Shown in pieces: positions 44,989 to 53,632 of a stretch of 64,000 nucleotides of DNA. Every line of letters starts with the position of its first letter. Within the stretch, counting starts at the first letter, position 1. The stretch covers positions 1 through 64,000 of the forward strand of contig CAIXHE010000149.1 in assembly GCA_903919205.1 (NCBI GenBank), given 5' to 3'. The DNA comes from an uncultured Opitutaceae bacterium (GTDB lineage Bacteria > Verrucomicrobiota > Verrucomicrobiia > Opitutales > Opitutaceae). The notes under the pieces are model-generated. The model worked only from the letters and a program-made list of their open reading frames with translations. It made no database searches and was not told the origin of the DNA. The translations under genes and the position numbers were made by a program.

Positions 44989-46116
44989 ATGGTCCGCCTA
45001 ATTCTCCTCACGGTGGCACTCGCCTCGGCGTGCCTGGGCCTGCTGACGGTCGTGCGGATTCCCGACTGGCTGGACTGGAGGTTCACGGTCCTCGCCTGCA
45101 GCTTCGGCTACGCGCTCGCCGCCGTCCCGCTCGCCGCGGGCCTCGTCTCGGCGTGGCTCCCGGGCGCACGCACGCCGCTCGGCTGGGGCACCGCCGCGGT
45201 GTCGGCGGCAGCGTGCATCCTCCTCTTCCAGCCATGCCTCCAGGCCTGGTGGATCGGCCGCGACTTGCCCGCGCGGCTGGCGCGCGAGCTGGGCCCGTTT
45301 GAGGTTCCTTCGTCCCCCTTTTCCTTCATGCGGCTCCTTCGGCGGTGGCCCGAGGCCGCGCCCCACCGCACGGTGACCTACTCGGGAACCCAGCAGCTCG
45401 ACTTCTACCCGGCGATCGGCCGCCCGAAGGCGCCGTGCGTCCTCGTCGTGCACGGGGGCGGTTGGAATGACGGGGACCGGGGCCAGATATCCCAGTTCAA
45501 CGACGCGCTTGCGCGCGGCGGCTATGCGGTCGCGGACCTGTCCTACCGCCTCGCGCCGGCGGCGGTGTGGCCCGCCCAGCGCGAGGACGTGGCCGCCGCC
45601 GTCGCCTTCGTGAAGGCGCACGCCCGGGAATGGGGCGTCGATCCAGGCCGGCTCATCCTGCTCGGCCGCTCGGCGGGCGGCCAGATCGCCGAGGCCAGCG
45701 CCTACAGCCTCCGCGACCCCGCGATCCGAGGCGTGATCGGCCTGTACGCCCCCGCCGACATGCACTTCGCATGGGAGTGGAGCCGGCCCGACGACGCGCT
45801 CGATTCACCCAAGCTGCTGCGAGAGTTCCTGGGCGGCACGCCGCAGACGGCGCGGGCCGCCTATGACAGCGCGAGCGCGATCCTGCAGGTCGCTCCGGAC
45901 TCGCCACCGACCCTGCTCGTCCACGGCACGATCGACACCCTGGTGTGGGTCCGCCAGAGCCGCCGGCTGGCCGACGCGCTTGCCGCGAAGCGGGTGCGCC
46001 ACGCCCTGGTGGAGCTGCCCTGGGCCACCCATGCTCTCGAGTTCAACCCCGATTCCCCCTCGGGCCAGCTGTGCGCCTACTCGGTGGACGCCTTCCTCTC
46101 GGCGGTCTGCCGCTAA
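44989..46116 (+). CDS. Membrane-anchored alpha/beta-hydrolase (esterase/lipase, HSL/BD-FAE-like)
   Basis: This 375-residue protein has three N-terminal hydrophobic segments (about 4-22, 35-55, 65-85), so the catalytic domain is probably tethered at the membrane. The hydrolase core has the oxyanion motif 'HGGGWNDGD' (about 152), nucleophile 'GRSAGGQ' (Ser about 225), an acid in 'GTIDTLVW' (about 312) and the base in 'WATHALEF' (about 346). The HGGG and GxSAGG pair is typical of hormone-sensitive-lipase-like carboxylesterases. The gene is divergent from the YtrA-like operon across 133 bases. Confidence 0.87.
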   Translation: MVRLILLTVALASACLGLLTVVRIPDWLDWRFTVLACSFGYALAAVPLAAGLVSAWLPGARTPLGWGTAAVSAAACILLFQPCLQAWWIGRDLPARLARELGPFEVPSSPFSFMRLLRRWPEAAPHRTVTYSGTQQLDFYPAIGRPKAPCVLVVHGGGWNDGDRGQISQFNDALARGGYAVADLSYRLAPAAVWPAQREDVAAAVAFVKAHAREWGVDPGRLILLGRSAGGQIAEASAYSLRDPAIRGVIGLYAPADMHFAWEWSRPDDALDSPKLLREFLGGTPQTARAAYDSASAILQVAPDSPPTLLVHGTIDTLVWVRQSRRLADALAAKRVRHALVELPWATHALEFNPDSPSGQLCAYSVDAFLSAVCR

Positions 46117-46174
46117 GCGCCCGGTTGCACTTTGCGGGGGGACGTGCTCGTCTAGGCGGGCGGAGCCGCAGGCC

Positions 46175-46711
46175 ATGGACGACGAGAAACCCTCCACGAA
46201 GCAGTTTGTCCTGAAGCAGAAGGACATCATCCCGATCGACCAGCCGGCGCGTCCCGGCGACGGGACGGCGCTCAGCGTGCAGCTGATCCACAAGATGAAC
46301 CAGGTCGCCGAGGAGAAGGGCAGGCGGGCCCTCAAGGAGCACGAGGACCTCCGCAAGGCCCCCCCGATCGTCTCCAGCGTCACCCCCCACGTCCTGAAGA
46401 CAAAGGACATCGACCCCATCGACAAGGCGGCCCAAGCCGGGGACGAGGAGGCGATCCTGGTCCCGGACCTGCTGCTCGAGAACCGCGTGGCCGAGGAGGA
46501 ATCCGGCTACGGCGCCGTCAAGCCCCGCAAGCGGCGGGTCTCCCGAAGGAACCGGGACTTCTTCTTGATCCTCGTGCCGGTCGACGCGGCGATCATCGCG
46601 TTCATGATCAAGTATTTTACGGTGGTCATCTTCGCCTTCGGCCTGGGTGCCCTCGCGCTCATCACGTCGATGATGACGTGGATCATGTTCATGGTGATGG
46701 ATGACTACTGA
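46175..46711 (+). CDS. Unknown membrane protein with two internal repeats and a C-terminal helical hairpin
   Basis: I do not recognise this 178-residue protein. Residues 11-49 and 72-110 are clear repeats: 'VLKQKDIIPID' against 'VLKTKDIDPID', with 'AEEKG' and 'AEEES' closing each unit. A basic stretch (about 116-127, KPRKRRVSRRNR) leads into two hydrophobic helices (about 129-146 and 149-175). By the positive-inside rule the repeats should be cytoplasmic. The gene follows the esterase by 58 bases and overlaps the methyltransferase by 11. Codon use is like its neighbours, so it is probably real. Function unknown. Confidence 0.72.
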   Translation: MDDEKPSTKQFVLKQKDIIPIDQPARPGDGTALSVQLIHKMNQVAEEKGRRALKEHEDLRKAPPIVSSVTPHVLKTKDIDPIDKAAQAGDEEAILVPDLLLENRVAEEESGYGAVKPRKRRVSRRNRDFFLILVPVDAAIIAFMIKYFTVVIFAFGLGALALITSMMTWIMFMVMDDY

Positions 46712-47651
46712 ACCCGCCGCCACCGGCCCACGGTGCCGGGGCTGCGGCGCCGCAGGCGCCCGCCTGCGCGGCACGAAGCACAGCGCCTTCCTCGGCCGCG
46801 ACTTCGAGTACTGGGACTGCGCGGCGTGCGGCATGATGTTCGTCGAGCCCTTCGCGGGGTACCAGGTCTACGACGATGCCTACTACCAGGGGCGCGGAGC
46901 GGACCCCTACGTCGACTACGAGACCGAGTACCGCGATTACCGCTCCACCGACCGGATCGAGGAGCTGCGCGACCTCTGGAGGGTGGCCTCGGGGTTCGTC
47001 GGGCGCTCGCTCGAGCCGGGCCCCGTCGAGTGGCTCGACTTTGGGTGCGGGGCAGGGGGACTCCTGCAGTTCCTCTCGGCGCAGCGGGAGATCCGCTCCG
47101 GCGACAGGTCGTGGCCGCTGCGCCTGAGTGGGCACGACATCGGCACCTACGCCGACCGCCTTCGGCGCGACGGCTTCGAGATCCTTTCGCTCGACGCCCT
47201 GCATTCCCAGCCCGATGGGCGGTACGACGTCATCAGCCTGATCGAGGTGATCGAGCACATCGAGTACCCTGACGAGGTGTTTCGCCTGGTCGCTCGGCTG
47301 CTCAAGCCCGGCGGCCTCCTGCTCCTGACAACCGGCAACGTCGCGAGCCCGGCCTTCCGCGTCCAGGGCCTGGGATACGGCTACTGCATGCCCGAGGTCC
47401 ACGTGAGCTATTTCACCCCGCGCGCCCTCGGCGTCGCCTACGCCCGACACGGGCTTGTCCCGGTCTGCTTCCGCTACGACGGCACCGTGCGCTTCAAGGT
47501 GATCAAGACGCTGCGCACCCCCGGCCGCCAGCGCCTCGCGCGCCTGGCGCTGCGGTTCCCGCCCGTCGTCTGGATGATCGACTTCCTGTTCGGCACCTCG
47601 CGCATGCCCTGCGCGACGAAGCCGCGCGCGGCCCGCGTCGCGCGAACGTAA
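46701..47651 (+). CDS. SAM-dependent methyltransferase with N-terminal zinc ribbon
   Basis: This 316-residue protein begins with two CxxC pairs (about 12-15 and 40-43), suggesting a zinc ribbon, followed by a class I methyltransferase domain (Methyltransf_23 type, about 95-250). It has 'WLDFGCGAGGLLQFL' (about 112) and 'DVISLIEVIEHI' (about 175). Proteins of this layout often act on sugars, polysaccharide ends or lipid-linked glycans; the substrate is not predictable. The start overlaps the previous gene by 11 bases, which suggests co-transcription. Confidence 0.84.
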   Translation: MTTEPAATGPRCRGCGAAGARLRGTKHSAFLGRDFEYWDCAACGMMFVEPFAGYQVYDDAYYQGRGADPYVDYETEYRDYRSTDRIEELRDLWRVASGFVGRSLEPGPVEWLDFGCGAGGLLQFLSAQREIRSGDRSWPLRLSGHDIGTYADRLRRDGFEILSLDALHSQPDGRYDVISLIEVIEHIEYPDEVFRLVARLLKPGGLLLLTTGNVASPAFRVQGLGYGYCMPEVHVSYFTPRALGVAYARHGLVPVCFRYDGTVRFKVIKTLRTPGRQRLARLALRFPPVVWMIDFLFGTSRMPCATKPRAARVART

Positions 47652-47716
47652 CCGGGTCCCGGACGACCCTCTGAAATCCGACTGGAATCAGGGCGACGGC
47701 GTGCAATAGTGGAGGG

Positions 47717-49111
47717 ATGCAGGCTCGTTTTCTCCTGGCCCGATTCCTCGTGTGCGCCGCCCTCGCTGCCGGGGCTCTTTGCCGGGGAGCCGACGCGCCC
47801 ACGGCGCCGATCGACGCCATCGCGGCCCGGCTGCCCGCCCCGGTGGCCGACGCCGCCCGCCGCTGGCTCAAGTCCGACGCGAAGTCGCTCAAGGCCGCGC
47901 TCGCCTTGTCCCCCGAGTCCCTCGAGCAGCAGGTCATGGTCGACCTTTCTAGCGAGCCCCGTGCCGCGGCCTTCGTGCTCGATCGCATGGGCGCCGAGCC
48001 CGCGGAAACGGTCCGCCTTATCCTCAAGACGATGGCCTCGGACGACTTCTGGGTGGACCAGCCCGGCGTGTCGCCGCGCCTGGACGCGCTCGCCCGCTCG
48101 ACGACGGACAACGACCTGATGCTCGCCTACCTGGACGCCGAGCGGCGGCTGGACGACAAGCGCCTCCACGCGGTGCTCACCGGGCGGATCGCGCAGGCCC
48201 GCAAGGCCGGCGAGACCAAGGCCCTCGGCGCGCTGGCCGAGGCCGACGAGCGGTGGACGATGCTCGAGCGGGGCGCCGCCTTGCCCGGCTACATGCGGCG
48301 GGTGCCCGCCGTCTTTTCCCTGAAGCCCTCCGACCAGCCGATCTATGTCGTCGGGGTGGGCGACTTCGGGACGGGCACCCAGGGTCAGCGGGACGTCGCC
48401 GCCGCCATGGTGCGCATGGGCAAGGCCGAACCCTTCGACTTCGGCATCACCTTCGGCGACAATTTCTACCAGACGGGCATGGCGAGCACCGACGACCCGC
48501 GCTGGCGCGACTGGTGGGAGGCGCTTTACTCGCCGCTCGGCGTCACCTTCTACCCCTCCCTCGGCAACCACGAATGGTACTCCGACGACGGAGCGGTGGC
48601 GGAACTCGCCTACCGCAGCCCCACCTGGCGCTTCCCCGCGCCGTACTACACCTACACGGCGGGCCCCGTGCAGTTCTTCGTCGTGGACACCACCGTGATC
48701 TCCGAGGCGCAGGTGCTCTGGCTCGACGGTGCGATCGCGGCGAGCACGAGCCGCTGGAAGGTGGTCTACGGCCACCATCCCATCTTCGCCCCGGAGAAGG
48801 ACGGAAAGTCGGGCCGCTACCTGGCCTACACGCAGGCCCGCCTCTGGCCGGTCATCCGCGGACGGGTCGACGCCTACCTCTACGGCCACCAGCACGCGAT
48901 GGCTCACATGGAGCCGAAGGAGGGCGTCCACTTCTTCATGAGCGGCGGGGGAGGGGCCCCCCTCGGCAAGGTGGCCAAGAACGCGCCCGGCGCCCGCTTT
49001 GCCGAGTCCGCGTTCGGTTTCCTCACGCTCAGGGCCACGGCCTCCGCGCTGACGATCACCCTCTACGACACCGACGGGAAGCCCTCCGACTCCGAGGTGG
49101 TGTCCAAGTGA
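47717..49111 (+). CDS. Secreted calcineurin-like metallophosphoesterase (purple acid phosphatase-like)
   Basis: This 464-residue protein has a signal peptide (about 1-25) and an N-terminal helical region of unknown role (about 30-200). A metallophosphoesterase domain (about 210-450) follows, carrying all metal-ligand motifs: 'GVGDFGTG' (GD-x), 'TFGDNFYQ' (GDN), 'LGNHEWY' (GNHE), 'YGHHPIF' and 'GHQHAMAH' (GHxH). Order and spacing resemble tartrate-resistant/purple acid phosphatases, which hydrolyse phosphomonoesters. It is a single gene, 65 bases after the methyltransferase, and converges on a lipoprotein gene. Confidence 0.9.
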   Translation: MQARFLLARFLVCAALAAGALCRGADAPTAPIDAIAARLPAPVADAARRWLKSDAKSLKAALALSPESLEQQVMVDLSSEPRAAAFVLDRMGAEPAETVRLILKTMASDDFWVDQPGVSPRLDALARSTTDNDLMLAYLDAERRLDDKRLHAVLTGRIAQARKAGETKALGALAEADERWTMLERGAALPGYMRRVPAVFSLKPSDQPIYVVGVGDFGTGTQGQRDVAAAMVRMGKAEPFDFGITFGDNFYQTGMASTDDPRWRDWWEALYSPLGVTFYPSLGNHEWYSDDGAVAELAYRSPTWRFPAPYYTYTAGPVQFFVVDTTVISEAQVLWLDGAIAASTSRWKVVYGHHPIFAPEKDGKSGRYLAYTQARLWPVIRGRVDAYLYGHQHAMAHMEPKEGVHFFMSGGGGAPLGKVAKNAPGARFAESAFGFLTLRATASALTITLYDTDGKPSDSEVVSK

Positions 49112-49140
49112 CCCCGGCCCCTTAGTGGGGGCCCTCGGGG
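49112..49140. terminator. Candidate hairpin between convergent genes
   Basis: GGCCCC (49116-49121) pairs with GGGGCC (49128-49133) over a 6-base loop. CCCC/GGGG just outside extends the stem with a small bulge. It includes the stop codon of the leftward lipoprotein gene. There is no T tract, so termination is only suspected. Confidence 0.4.
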
Positions 49141-49568
49141 CTCGTGCCGTCGAGCACGACCTTCCACTGTCCCAACGTGCGCCTCCACACGATCACGTAG
49201 TAGCCCGTGCGGACCCAGGGCCTGATCCTCGGCTTCGGGTTGGGAACGGTGAGCGTGTAGCGACCCCACGTGTAGCCGAGGTCGCCCGAGTCGCTCACGT
49301 CGGCGAAGGAGGGCTCCCACGTGAGCGAGACCGTGTCGGGAAGCTCCATGAAGACGTTTCGGACACCCTCGGCCCCCAGACTGGCGTTGCCCAGAAGCTT
49401 CGCGTCGCGGGCGATCACCGAGAGGAACGCGGCCTTGGGTCCCCCCTTCACCGAGAGCGCGTTGAAGGCCTTGTCGGCCGCGACGAGCTCGTTTTTCCAC
49501 CGCTCCTTCGGCGAACTCCAGCATCCGGCCAGGAGCGCTACGCCGACGCAGGCAGCGAGGATTCTCAT
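49122..49568 (-). CDS. DUF4440/SnoaL-like lipoprotein
   Basis: The start at 49568 gives 148 residues with a lipoprotein signal (LLAGC, Cys about 16). The mature part resembles the NTF2-like DUF4440/SnoaL fold: a first helix with 'LVAADKAFNALSVKGGPKAAF', split over residues 27-47, then beta strands including 'DLGYTWGRYTLTV' and 'GYYVIVWRRTLGQWKVVLD'. Members have diverse or unknown roles. An upstream in-frame ATG (49622) would spoil the lipoprotein signal, so it was not used. Confidence 0.83.
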   Translation of the reverse strand: MRILAACVGVALLAGCWSSPKERWKNELVAADKAFNALSVKGGPKAAFLSVIARDAKLLGNASLGAEGVRNVFMELPDTVSLTWEPSFADVSDSGDLGYTWGRYTLTVPNPKPRIRPWVRTGYYVIVWRRTLGQWKVVLDGTSPEGPH

Positions 49569-50222
49569 ATTCACGGGGGGCAGCGAGGGTCTGAGGGTGA
49601 ACGCCGCGTGCTTGTTTCGCAAATACTAAGTACCCGGTGACTCGCGCTCGGTGCCGAAAGGAGCCTGTGAAATAGGGCAAATGATATGTATCATAAGCTA
49701 TTATTCAATAATGGGATATATAATAATACAAATGAGTGGCGAAAAGAATTGATCGCCGACCGGGCCCCGAAGCGGATTCAGGATCTGAGCTCCGCCGCTG
49801 AGGGAGCTGTTGAATCCACGACGTCAGGATCAAACTCATATGAGCGCTCTCGAGAAAAAGACGCCGGTAAAGGCCGCAGCCTGAGCAGGGCGGCTTGGAC
49901 CTGGCCAAGTCCGAAGAGGCACATCGCGATTGCCAGGCCGGCCTCGGGGTCTTCCTCCCCCGGGCCGAGCGCGCGGTGCAGCATCGGCGGGGCCGCTGCG
50001 AAGGCGCCCCCTCGGGCGGGGCCGGGGGCCCTCGTGCGAAGGGCGCGGGCCCTACACAGGGAGGCTGTGGGGCGCGGGTACGTGGGCTTCAAGGGGGAGG
50101 GGACGGGCAATCGCAGGGCCTTCGGCGGTGAAGGCTAGCCGGAGCCGGAGCGCCAGTCCCGTCGTCCCCGGCCGGGGCGTGCGCGCTTGCCCTCCGCCGG
50201 GGCCCGCGCTTCTCTCGGGAGC
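49569..50222. other. 654-base intergenic region with a strongly AT-rich core
   Basis: No supported gene lies here. Open frames on both strands (for example 49686-50138 forward and 49778-50110 reverse) show no family features, and the forward one starts in AT-rich DNA and shifts to arginine- and proline-rich text. The core at about 49675-49745 is far richer in A and T than the rest of the window. It holds two palindromes, ATGATA-TG-TATCAT (49681-49694) and ATTATT-C-AATAAT (49700-49712), and a perfect TATAAT (49719-49724) without a matching -35. It may be a regulatory region, an unannotated small RNA or a decayed insertion. Confidence 0.5.
49681..49712. promoter_or_regulatory. Pair of AT-rich palindromes
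   Basis: ATGATATGTATCAT (49681-49694) is a perfect palindrome with 6-base arms. ATTATTCAATAAT (49700-49712) is perfect around a central C. Adjacent palindromes of this composition are typical of regulator binding sites; the first somewhat resembles half of a Fur-type box, but this is weak. Confidence 0.4.
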
Positions 50223-52571
50223 ATGAAGTCGACCCGCTCGCTCGGTCTTGCCCTGCTTGCCGTTTGCCTCGCGGCTCCCGCGAAACCCGAGACCGCCGGA
50301 CTCATGGGGTACAAGGAGGCCTCCGCGGCCGAGGAGCTCGCCCGGGAGCGCGCCTTTGACGCCGCGGTCGACCCGGCGGACCTGCGGTCGTGGCTCGAGC
50401 AGCTCTCCTCGGAGCCGAACCAGGTCGGGTCCCCCCACGACAAGGCGAACGCCGAGTTCATGCAGGCGAAGTTCAGGGAGTGGGGCTGGGACGCCCGGAT
50501 CGAGACGTTCTCGGTGCTCTACCCGACGCCTAGGACCGTATCGCTCGAGCTGGTCGCCCCGACGTCCTACAAGGCCCAGCTGTTCGAGCCCCCGGTCGAC
50601 GGCGACCGCACGTCGGGGGAAAAGGGAGGGCTGCCGCCCTACAACATCTACTGCGCGGACGGTGACGTGACGGCCGACCTGGTGTACCTGAACTACGGCA
50701 TGCCCGAGGACTATCTGGAACTCGAGCGCCACGGCATCGACGTGAAGGGAAAGATCGTGATCGCCCGCTACGGCCACGGTTGGCGCGGGCTCAAGGGCAA
50801 GCTCGCCCAGGAGCACGGCGCCCTCGGCTGCATCATCTACTCCGATCCCCACGAGGACGGCTACGGTGCGGGCGATGTCTATCCCAAGGGCGGCTACCGG
50901 CCCGAGGCCGGCGTGCAGCGCGGCTCGGTGGCCGACATCACCCTCTACAACGGCGACCCGTTGACGCCGGGTGTCGGCTCGACGCCGGACGCCAAGCGCC
51001 TGGACATCAAGGACGCCCAGACCCTCCTGAAGATCCCGGTCCTGCCGATCTCCTATGGCGACGCGAAGCCGCTCCTCTCCGCCCTTGGCGGACCCGTCGC
51101 CCCCTCCGGGTGGCGGGGCTCGCTGCCCTTCACGTATCACCTCGGGCCGGGGCCCGCGAAGGTCCACCTGACCGTGCTCTCCGACTGGGGCCAGAAGCCC
51201 GTCTACGACGTGATCGCGGTGCTGAAGGGATCGCAATACCCAGACCAGTGGATCCTGCGGGGCAACCACCACGACGGGTGGGTGTTTGGCGCCTGGGACC
51301 CGCTCGCCGGCAATGTCGCCCTGATGGCCGAGGTGAAGGCGATCGGCGCGGTCGCGAAGTCGGGCTGGCGGCCCAAGCGCACGCTCGTCTACGCGAGCTG
51401 GGACGGCGAGGAGGCCGGCCTCCTCGGCTCGACCGAGTGGGCCGAGACCCACGCCGCCGAGCTCCAGAAAAAGGCGGTCCTCTACGTGAACTCCGACACC
51501 AACGCCCGCGGGCTGTTGTTTGCCGACGGCAGCCAGGCCTTCCAGCACTTCACGAGCGAGGTCGCCGGCTCCGTCCTCGACCCCGAGACCGGCGCCAGCG
51601 TGCTTGACCGCAAGCGCGCCCATGCGAAGGTGTCGGCCTTCGAGAAGCCGCCCTCCGACGGCGAGGCCAGGCTCGAGCTCAAGGCCGCCGAGGAACGCTC
51701 GGACCTGCCGCTCGGGGCCATGGGCTCGGGCTCGGACTACTCGACCTTCATCCAGCACCTGGGGATCTCAGCCCTGAACATCGGCTACGGCGGCGAGGAC
51801 GAGGACAGCGGCATCTACCACTCCACCTACGACTCGTTCGACCACTTCATCCGCTTCGGCGACCCCAAGATGGCGTACGGCGTCGCCCTGGCCGAGACCT
51901 GCGGCAGGCTCACGCTGCGCGCCGCCGATGCCGACGTGCTGCCCATGCGCTTTGCCGACCTGGCCGACGCGGCCGGGCGCTACGTGAAGGAGGTCGAGAA
52001 GCTCCTCGCGTCCGAGCGCGAACGGGCCGCCAAGCTGAGCGCGCTCCTCGGCGACGGCTCGTTCAAGCTGACGGCGGACCCGACGGAGACCTACCTGCCG
52101 CCGCGCGCCCCGGGCGAAGTCCCCAGCCTGGATTTCTCCCCGCTCGAGGCCGCCTCGGGGCGCCTCGGGCGAAGCGCCAGGGCCTACGACGAGGCCTTCG
52201 AGCGCGCCGCCGGCCTCGGCTTCCGCCTCGGCGAGGCGCAGCTCGCCGAGGTGAACGGCCTCCTGCAGGGCGTCGAGCAGACGCTGCTCAGCGCGAAGGG
52301 CCTGCCCGGGCGCCCGTGGTACCAGCACATGCTCTACGCCCCGGGCCTTTACACCGGCTACGGCGCCAAGACGCTCCCCGCCGTGCGCGAGGCGATCGAG
52401 GAGCACCACTGGTCCGACGCCCGGGAATTCATCCCGGTGGTGGCCGGCGTCCTCGAGGCCGCCGCCGCCCGGCTCGACCTGGCCACCCAGGCGCTCGCCC
52501 CGAGGCTTGGCAAGCAGCCTGCTAGCGCCCGGGGGTCCGCCCCCACTCCCACCCCCCCGCCCGACAGCTGA
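50223..52571 (+). CDS. Secreted M28B metallopeptidase (glutamate carboxypeptidase II-like)
   Basis: This 782-residue protein has a signal peptide (about 1-20), a PA-domain insert (about 130-310) and the M28 catalytic domain (about 330-590). A C-terminal transferrin-receptor-like dimerisation domain (about 620-760) completes it. Zinc and catalytic residues are visible in 'GNHHDGWVFGAWDP' (His and Asp, about 357-365), 'SWDGEEAGLLGS' (Glu pair, about 396), 'VNSDTN' (about 424) and 'YHSTYDSFDHF' (His, about 534). The family cleaves C-terminal glutamate or acidic residues from peptides or folates. It opens an operon with the NUP, kinase-like and chagasin-like genes, five bases from the next start. 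Confidence 0.92.
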   Translation: MKSTRSLGLALLAVCLAAPAKPETAGLMGYKEASAAEELARERAFDAAVDPADLRSWLEQLSSEPNQVGSPHDKANAEFMQAKFREWGWDARIETFSVLYPTPRTVSLELVAPTSYKAQLFEPPVDGDRTSGEKGGLPPYNIYCADGDVTADLVYLNYGMPEDYLELERHGIDVKGKIVIARYGHGWRGLKGKLAQEHGALGCIIYSDPHEDGYGAGDVYPKGGYRPEAGVQRGSVADITLYNGDPLTPGVGSTPDAKRLDIKDAQTLLKIPVLPISYGDAKPLLSALGGPVAPSGWRGSLPFTYHLGPGPAKVHLTVLSDWGQKPVYDVIAVLKGSQYPDQWILRGNHHDGWVFGAWDPLAGNVALMAEVKAIGAVAKSGWRPKRTLVYASWDGEEAGLLGSTEWAETHAAELQKKAVLYVNSDTNARGLLFADGSQAFQHFTSEVAGSVLDPETGASVLDRKRAHAKVSAFEKPPSDGEARLELKAAEERSDLPLGAMGSGSDYSTFIQHLGISALNIGYGGEDEDSGIYHSTYDSFDHFIRFGDPKMAYGVALAETCGRLTLRAADADVLPMRFADLADAAGRYVKEVEKLLASERERAAKLSALLGDGSFKLTADPTETYLPPRAPGEVPSLDFSPLEAASGRLGRSARAYDEAFERAAGLGFRLGEAQLAEVNGLLQGVEQTLLSAKGLPGRPWYQHMLYAPGLYTGYGAKTLPAVREAIEEHHWSDAREFIPVVAGVLEAAAARLDLATQALAPRLGKQPASARGSAPTPTPPPDS

Positions 52572-52576
52572 CTCCC

Positions 52577-53632
52577 ATGATGCACCTCCGCCCCGTTCTC
52601 GCCGTCGCCCTCGCCCTCAGCGCAGCCTGCCTTGCCAAGGCGGACCCGATCCCGGTGAAGGTGGCCGTCGTGGTCACGTTCGAGGACGGCGCCGACCGCG
52701 GGGACCGCCCCGGCGAGTTCCAGTACTGGGTCGAGCGGGAGAACTGGACCCAGTCGATCCGGGTCCCGGGCCTGGACCACCCCGTCCTTACGGACGGCAA
52801 GGGCACGATCGGGGTCGTGAGCGGCACCACGGTGCGCGCGTCGAACCAGATCATGGCGCTGGTCCTCTCGGGGCAGTTCGACTTCTCGCACACATATTGG
52901 CTCGTGAACGGCATCGCGGGCGTCGACCCGCACGCGGCCTCCATCGGCAGCGCCGCCTGGTCCCATTACGTGGTGGACGGCGACATCGCCTACGAGATCG
53001 ACGCGCGGGAGTCGCCGGCCTCATGGCCCTACGCGATCATCCCGGTCGGCTCCAAGCTCCCGAACCAGAAGGCGGTGAACGAGGGGTGGGAGCCCCGCAC
53101 CATGGCCTTTGAGCTCAACCGGGGCCTGGTCGACTGGGCCTTCGCCCTCACCAAGGACACCCAGATCCCGGACACCCCGGCGATGGCGGCCTACCGGGCG
53201 ACCTATGCGGGCTTCCCGAACGCACAGAAGCCCCCCTTTGTCCTCTGCGGCGAGAGCTTCGGCTCCTGCCGGTACTGGCACGGCGCCTCCCTCACTCACT
53301 GGGCCTCCGACTGGACGCGCCTGTGGACCGACGGCAAGGGCGTGTTCGCGATGTCGGACATGGAGGACCAGGGCCTCGCGGAGGCCTTCACGCGCCTCTC
53401 CGGGATGGGCCGGCTCGACTTCCAGCGGGTCCTGTTCCTGCGCACCGGCAGCAACTACTGCATGCAGGCGCCCGCCCAGGACGTGAACAAGAGCCTCCAC
53501 GCCGAGTACGCGGGCTACCTGCCGTCACTCGAGGCCGCCTACCGCGTGGGCAGCCGGGTGACCCACGAGCTTGCGGCGCACTGGGAGACCTACCGCGCCT
53601 CCGTGCCTGCGCCGGCGGGACCCTCTGGATGA
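52577..53632 (+). CDS. NUP family (purine nucleoside permease-like) secreted protein
   Basis: This 351-residue protein has a signal peptide (about 1-22) and matches the NUP family: 'VAVVVTFEDGADRGDRPGEF' (about 29), 'TYWLVNGIAGVDP' (about 106), 'VLCGESFGSCRYWHG' (about 222) and 'AMSDMEDQG' (about 255). NUP proteins were named from a fungal nucleoside transport gene but have a nucleoside-phosphorylase-like fold; 'MEDQG' resembles the EME substrate motif. A periplasmic nucleoside-binding or -cleaving role is more likely than transport, because there are no membrane helices. Its stop overlaps the next start as ATGA. Confidence 0.83.
   Translation: MMHLRPVLAVALALSAACLAKADPIPVKVAVVVTFEDGADRGDRPGEFQYWVERENWTQSIRVPGLDHPVLTDGKGTIGVVSGTTVRASNQIMALVLSGQFDFSHTYWLVNGIAGVDPHAASIGSAAWSHYVVDGDIAYEIDARESPASWPYAIIPVGSKLPNQKAVNEGWEPRTMAFELNRGLVDWAFALTKDTQIPDTPAMAAYRATYAGFPNAQKPPFVLCGESFGSCRYWHGASLTHWASDWTRLWTDGKGVFAMSDMEDQGLAEAFTRLSGMGRLDFQRVLFLRTGSNYCMQAPAQDVNKSLHAEYAGYLPSLEAAYRVGSRVTHELAAHWETYRASVPAPAGPSG

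Noticed and set aside
49778..50110. 110-codon minus-strand frame in the same gap, possibly a transposase remnant
   Set aside because: I could not identify any transposase motif or terminal repeats, so I do not call a mobile element.
49686..50138. 150-codon open frame in the AT-rich gap
   Set aside because: Composition changes abruptly along the frame, with no homology or ribosome-binding site. It looks like chance.
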